Source of the DNA: Azospirillum sp. RU38E
GTDB lineage: Bacteria > Pseudomonadota > Alphaproteobacteria > Azospirillales > Azospirillaceae
Reading direction: 5' to 3'
NCBI RefSeq assembly: GCF_900188385.1
Contig: NZ_FZOI01000003.1
Coordinates: forward strand, 124,001-188,000
Length of the DNA stretch: 64,000 nt
Made by a program: the position numbers and the translations under genes
Notes under the pieces: model-generated
Seen by the model: the letters and a program-made list of their open reading frames with translations, nothing else
Told to the model about the DNA's origin: nothing
Database searches by the model: none
In this document: one piece after another, positions 62,525 through 64,000 of the stretch
Layout: each line of letters begins with the position of its first letter
Position numbering within the stretch: the stretch's first letter is position 1

Positions 62525-63663
62525 GCCATCGCCGCTTTGAAAGCTTCAATCCGCATGACCGCCTCAAGATCCAGCACGCCGGTGCCCATATCCTGGCTGC
62601 CCCGGACCCAGCGGCGCTGCAGCCGGTTGATTGTCTCAATATCGGCGGTTGCCGTCAGGACGGGGCCAATCTCCTCCCGCGGGATGGCGGGGATCATGTA
62701 GGAAAGCTCACCCAACAGTTCGCGTTTGGCCGACGGGGTGCCATGGCGAACATTATCCCAGAGAATCAGCAGGAAATCCCAGCCATCCAGCAGCCAGGCG
62801 ACCCGCCCGACCTGATCGGCCACTTCTTGCCGAAGGCGGGAAGCATCATGCACGATCTGCATCGGGTCGCGGCAGAGGACATCCAGGCGGCCGATCCGCT
62901 GTTGCACCTGGGCCAATGTCTGTCGCACCAGGGCGGCACAATGGGCACCCAGGGGCGCCGCCTCCGACCCGTCCCCTTCCGCCCATTCCGTCAACTCCGA
63001 CGCAAAAGCCTCCAGCCGAAGGGCCAGAATGCGCAGCCGGCCCGGCCGGGGACATTGGGACAGGCCCACTGGGGCCACCACCGCCCCCAGCTCATCCACC
63101 CGGTTGGCCAGCTCGTCAGGGGCGATGCCGACCATGCCGGCCACCTTGGCCAGGGCCACCCGGGCCATGCGCTTCCTGTCTTCCGTGCTCATGCTCGGAC
63201 GCAGCAGGTCGGCCGCCCCGATCCCCACCAGCTTCAGCAGTTCGGTGACCAGGATGAACTGAGTCAACACCAGATACTGGCTGTCCAGTTCCAGCAGTTC
63301 CGCCGCGCGGGCCGCCGCATCCGGCCCGCAGATGCCGGTGGCCTGTACGGTCAGCACAGCTTGGCGCACCTGCTCCGGCGAATGGCTTTCCAGCGCCTCA
63401 ATCTGTTCAAACAGGATACGGTCATGCACCGTCAGCGTCATCACCGAGGAAAGGCCCTTCATCGGCATGACATAATTGCCCTTGCTTGCCGTGAAATTGG
63501 GCAGCAGAAATTCAAAACGATTGTCGCCATCCCGGCGTAACCGGGCCTGGCTGAGCAAAGGTGTAGTGAAGGGGACGGAAATCCCCCTTTCCTGAAAGGT
63601 TGCCGGCTGCTGATCGCCCGACACCAGCCGCGCATTCCGCGCGATACCACTCTCATCTGTCAT
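62521..63663 (-). CDS. Uncharacterised protein, first gene of a two-gene operon
   Basis: A 380-residue protein from ATG 63663 (a GTG four codons upstream is possible). No family is recognised. It begins with a beta-rich part (GISVPFTTPLLSQARLRRDGDNRFEFLLPNFTASKGNYVMPMKGL) that could be a small ligand-binding domain. The remaining 270 residues are helical (LVLTQFILVTELLKLVGIGAADLL, MARVALAKVAGMVGIAPDELANRVDEL, QIVHDASRLRQEVADQVGRVAWLLDGW). No membrane segment or signal peptide is clear. The length and helical style match its downstream partner, so a cytoplasmic complex is inferred. Confidence 0.78.
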   Translation of the reverse strand: MTDESGIARNARLVSGDQQPATFQERGISVPFTTPLLSQARLRRDGDNRFEFLLPNFTASKGNYVMPMKGLSSVMTLTVHDRILFEQIEALESHSPEQVRQAVLTVQATGICGPDAAARAAELLELDSQYLVLTQFILVTELLKLVGIGAADLLRPSMSTEDRKRMARVALAKVAGMVGIAPDELANRVDELGAVVAPVGLSQCPRPGRLRILALRLEAFASELTEWAEGDGSEAAPLGAHCAALVRQTLAQVQQRIGRLDVLCRDPMQIVHDASRLRQEVADQVGRVAWLLDGWDFLLILWDNVRHGTPSAKRELLGELSYMIPAIPREEIGPVLTATADIETINRLQRRWVRGSQDMGTGVLDLEAVMRIEAFKAAMA

Positions 63664-63910
63664 CGCGCCCGCCACCCAACATCACTGTCCAGGATTTTAG
63701 CACTGCATTCAGTCGATTAATATTTCATATTCAGGGTAATATGTCAGTCTTCTCCTCTGGCGCTCTTCGCTTTCCCTCCAACCGCCCTCCGCTGGCCGCA
63801 GTGCAGCCGTGCGCGCCCGTTCAGCTTGACCAGGGGTCAGGGCACTGCCTACATTTCATGTCGAGAGGCGGCCGACCGGCCGCAGAGAACCCGAATCCGC
63901 CGAGGATATG

Positions 63911-64000
63911 ATGACGACCCCGATCAAAATCACCGATGCCAGCTTCGAAGCCGATGTCCTGAAGGCGTCCGGGCCGGTGCTGGTTGATTTCTGGGCTGAA
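63911..64000 (+). CDS. trxA: Thioredoxin, partial (N-terminus)
   Basis: Only 30 residues lie in the window. The second ATG of a pair (63911) is taken because GAGG at 63902 is better spaced for it. TPIKITDASFEADVLKASGP and VLVDFWAE form the first helix and the central strand of thioredoxin; the W-C-G-P-C active site would follow beyond the right edge. The protein reduces disulfides in the cytoplasm. The 247 bases before it hold its promoter and nothing else recognised. Confidence 0.88.
   Translation, partial: MTTPIKITDASFEADVLKASGPVLVDFWAE

Overview
The window is a GC-rich (roughly 65 percent) chromosomal segment of an alphaproteobacterium. The best guess from gene content and style is a Rhodospirillales member of the Azospirillaceae type: CheZ of the alphaproteobacterial form, an SDHAF4-like protein, split methionine synthase, a SuhB-type phosphatase and a LivFGMH cluster. 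The genus is not proven by the sequence. Most genes are core metabolism or envelope functions, interrupted by short AT-rich patches that look acquired.

Layout. 1-3.7 kb: two amidohydrolases (minus), then YciI, EVE and a Rieske-type ferredoxin (plus) and a small protein. 4-9.8 kb: acetyl-CoA synthetase, a GT4 glycosyltransferase and two paralogous sulfotransferase-like proteins with a Rossmann-like tail. 9.7-13.5 kb: livF-livG-livM-livH, without a binding protein. 13.8-18.4 kb: EF-P, SuhB, a truncated IS5-type transposase, a glycine-zipper lipoprotein and a Sel1-repeat lipoprotein. 18.5-22.3 kb: GabD-like dehydrogenase, GlmU and Gph. 22.3-25.1 kb: a RelE/HigB-type toxin with XRE antitoxin, an AT-rich GNAT, a DUF3108 protein and tRNA-Val(CAC). 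25.4-30.6 kb: CstA-YbdD, a SWIM protein and an AT-rich orphan gene. 30.6-39.2 kb: TonB receptor and a minus-strand envelope cluster (DUF2339, MotB-like, MotA-like, OmpA-like, pentapeptide). 39.4-46.5 kb: three tandem paralogous sensor kinases. 46.6-50.4 kb: methionine synthase split into two genes. 50.7-54.9 kb: an AT-rich trypsin-like protease that abuts a truncated parE beside parD, a tandem 168-bp duplication, a pentapeptide protein and CheZ with a 33-proline tract. 55-64 kb: Prs-like protein, HtpX, SDHAF4, thermonuclease, FumC, a free-standing EF-Tu domain III-like protein, an uncharacterised two-gene operon and the start of thioredoxin.

The most unusual structure is a family of six intergenic elements of about 110-160 bp (near 15.4, 17.3, 25.1, 27.9, 56.0 and 58.1 kb). 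Full copies share terminal ATACCAATC / GATTGGTAT ends and a succession of five hairpins. The stems differ in sequence between copies but remain complementary, while short loops and linkers are conserved. One copy forms the broken end of a transposase, and two begin on the last base of a stop codon. This is the strongest candidate for an undescribed structured, dispersed element in the window.

All calls come from reading the sequence and the conceptual translations. No database or folding program was run.
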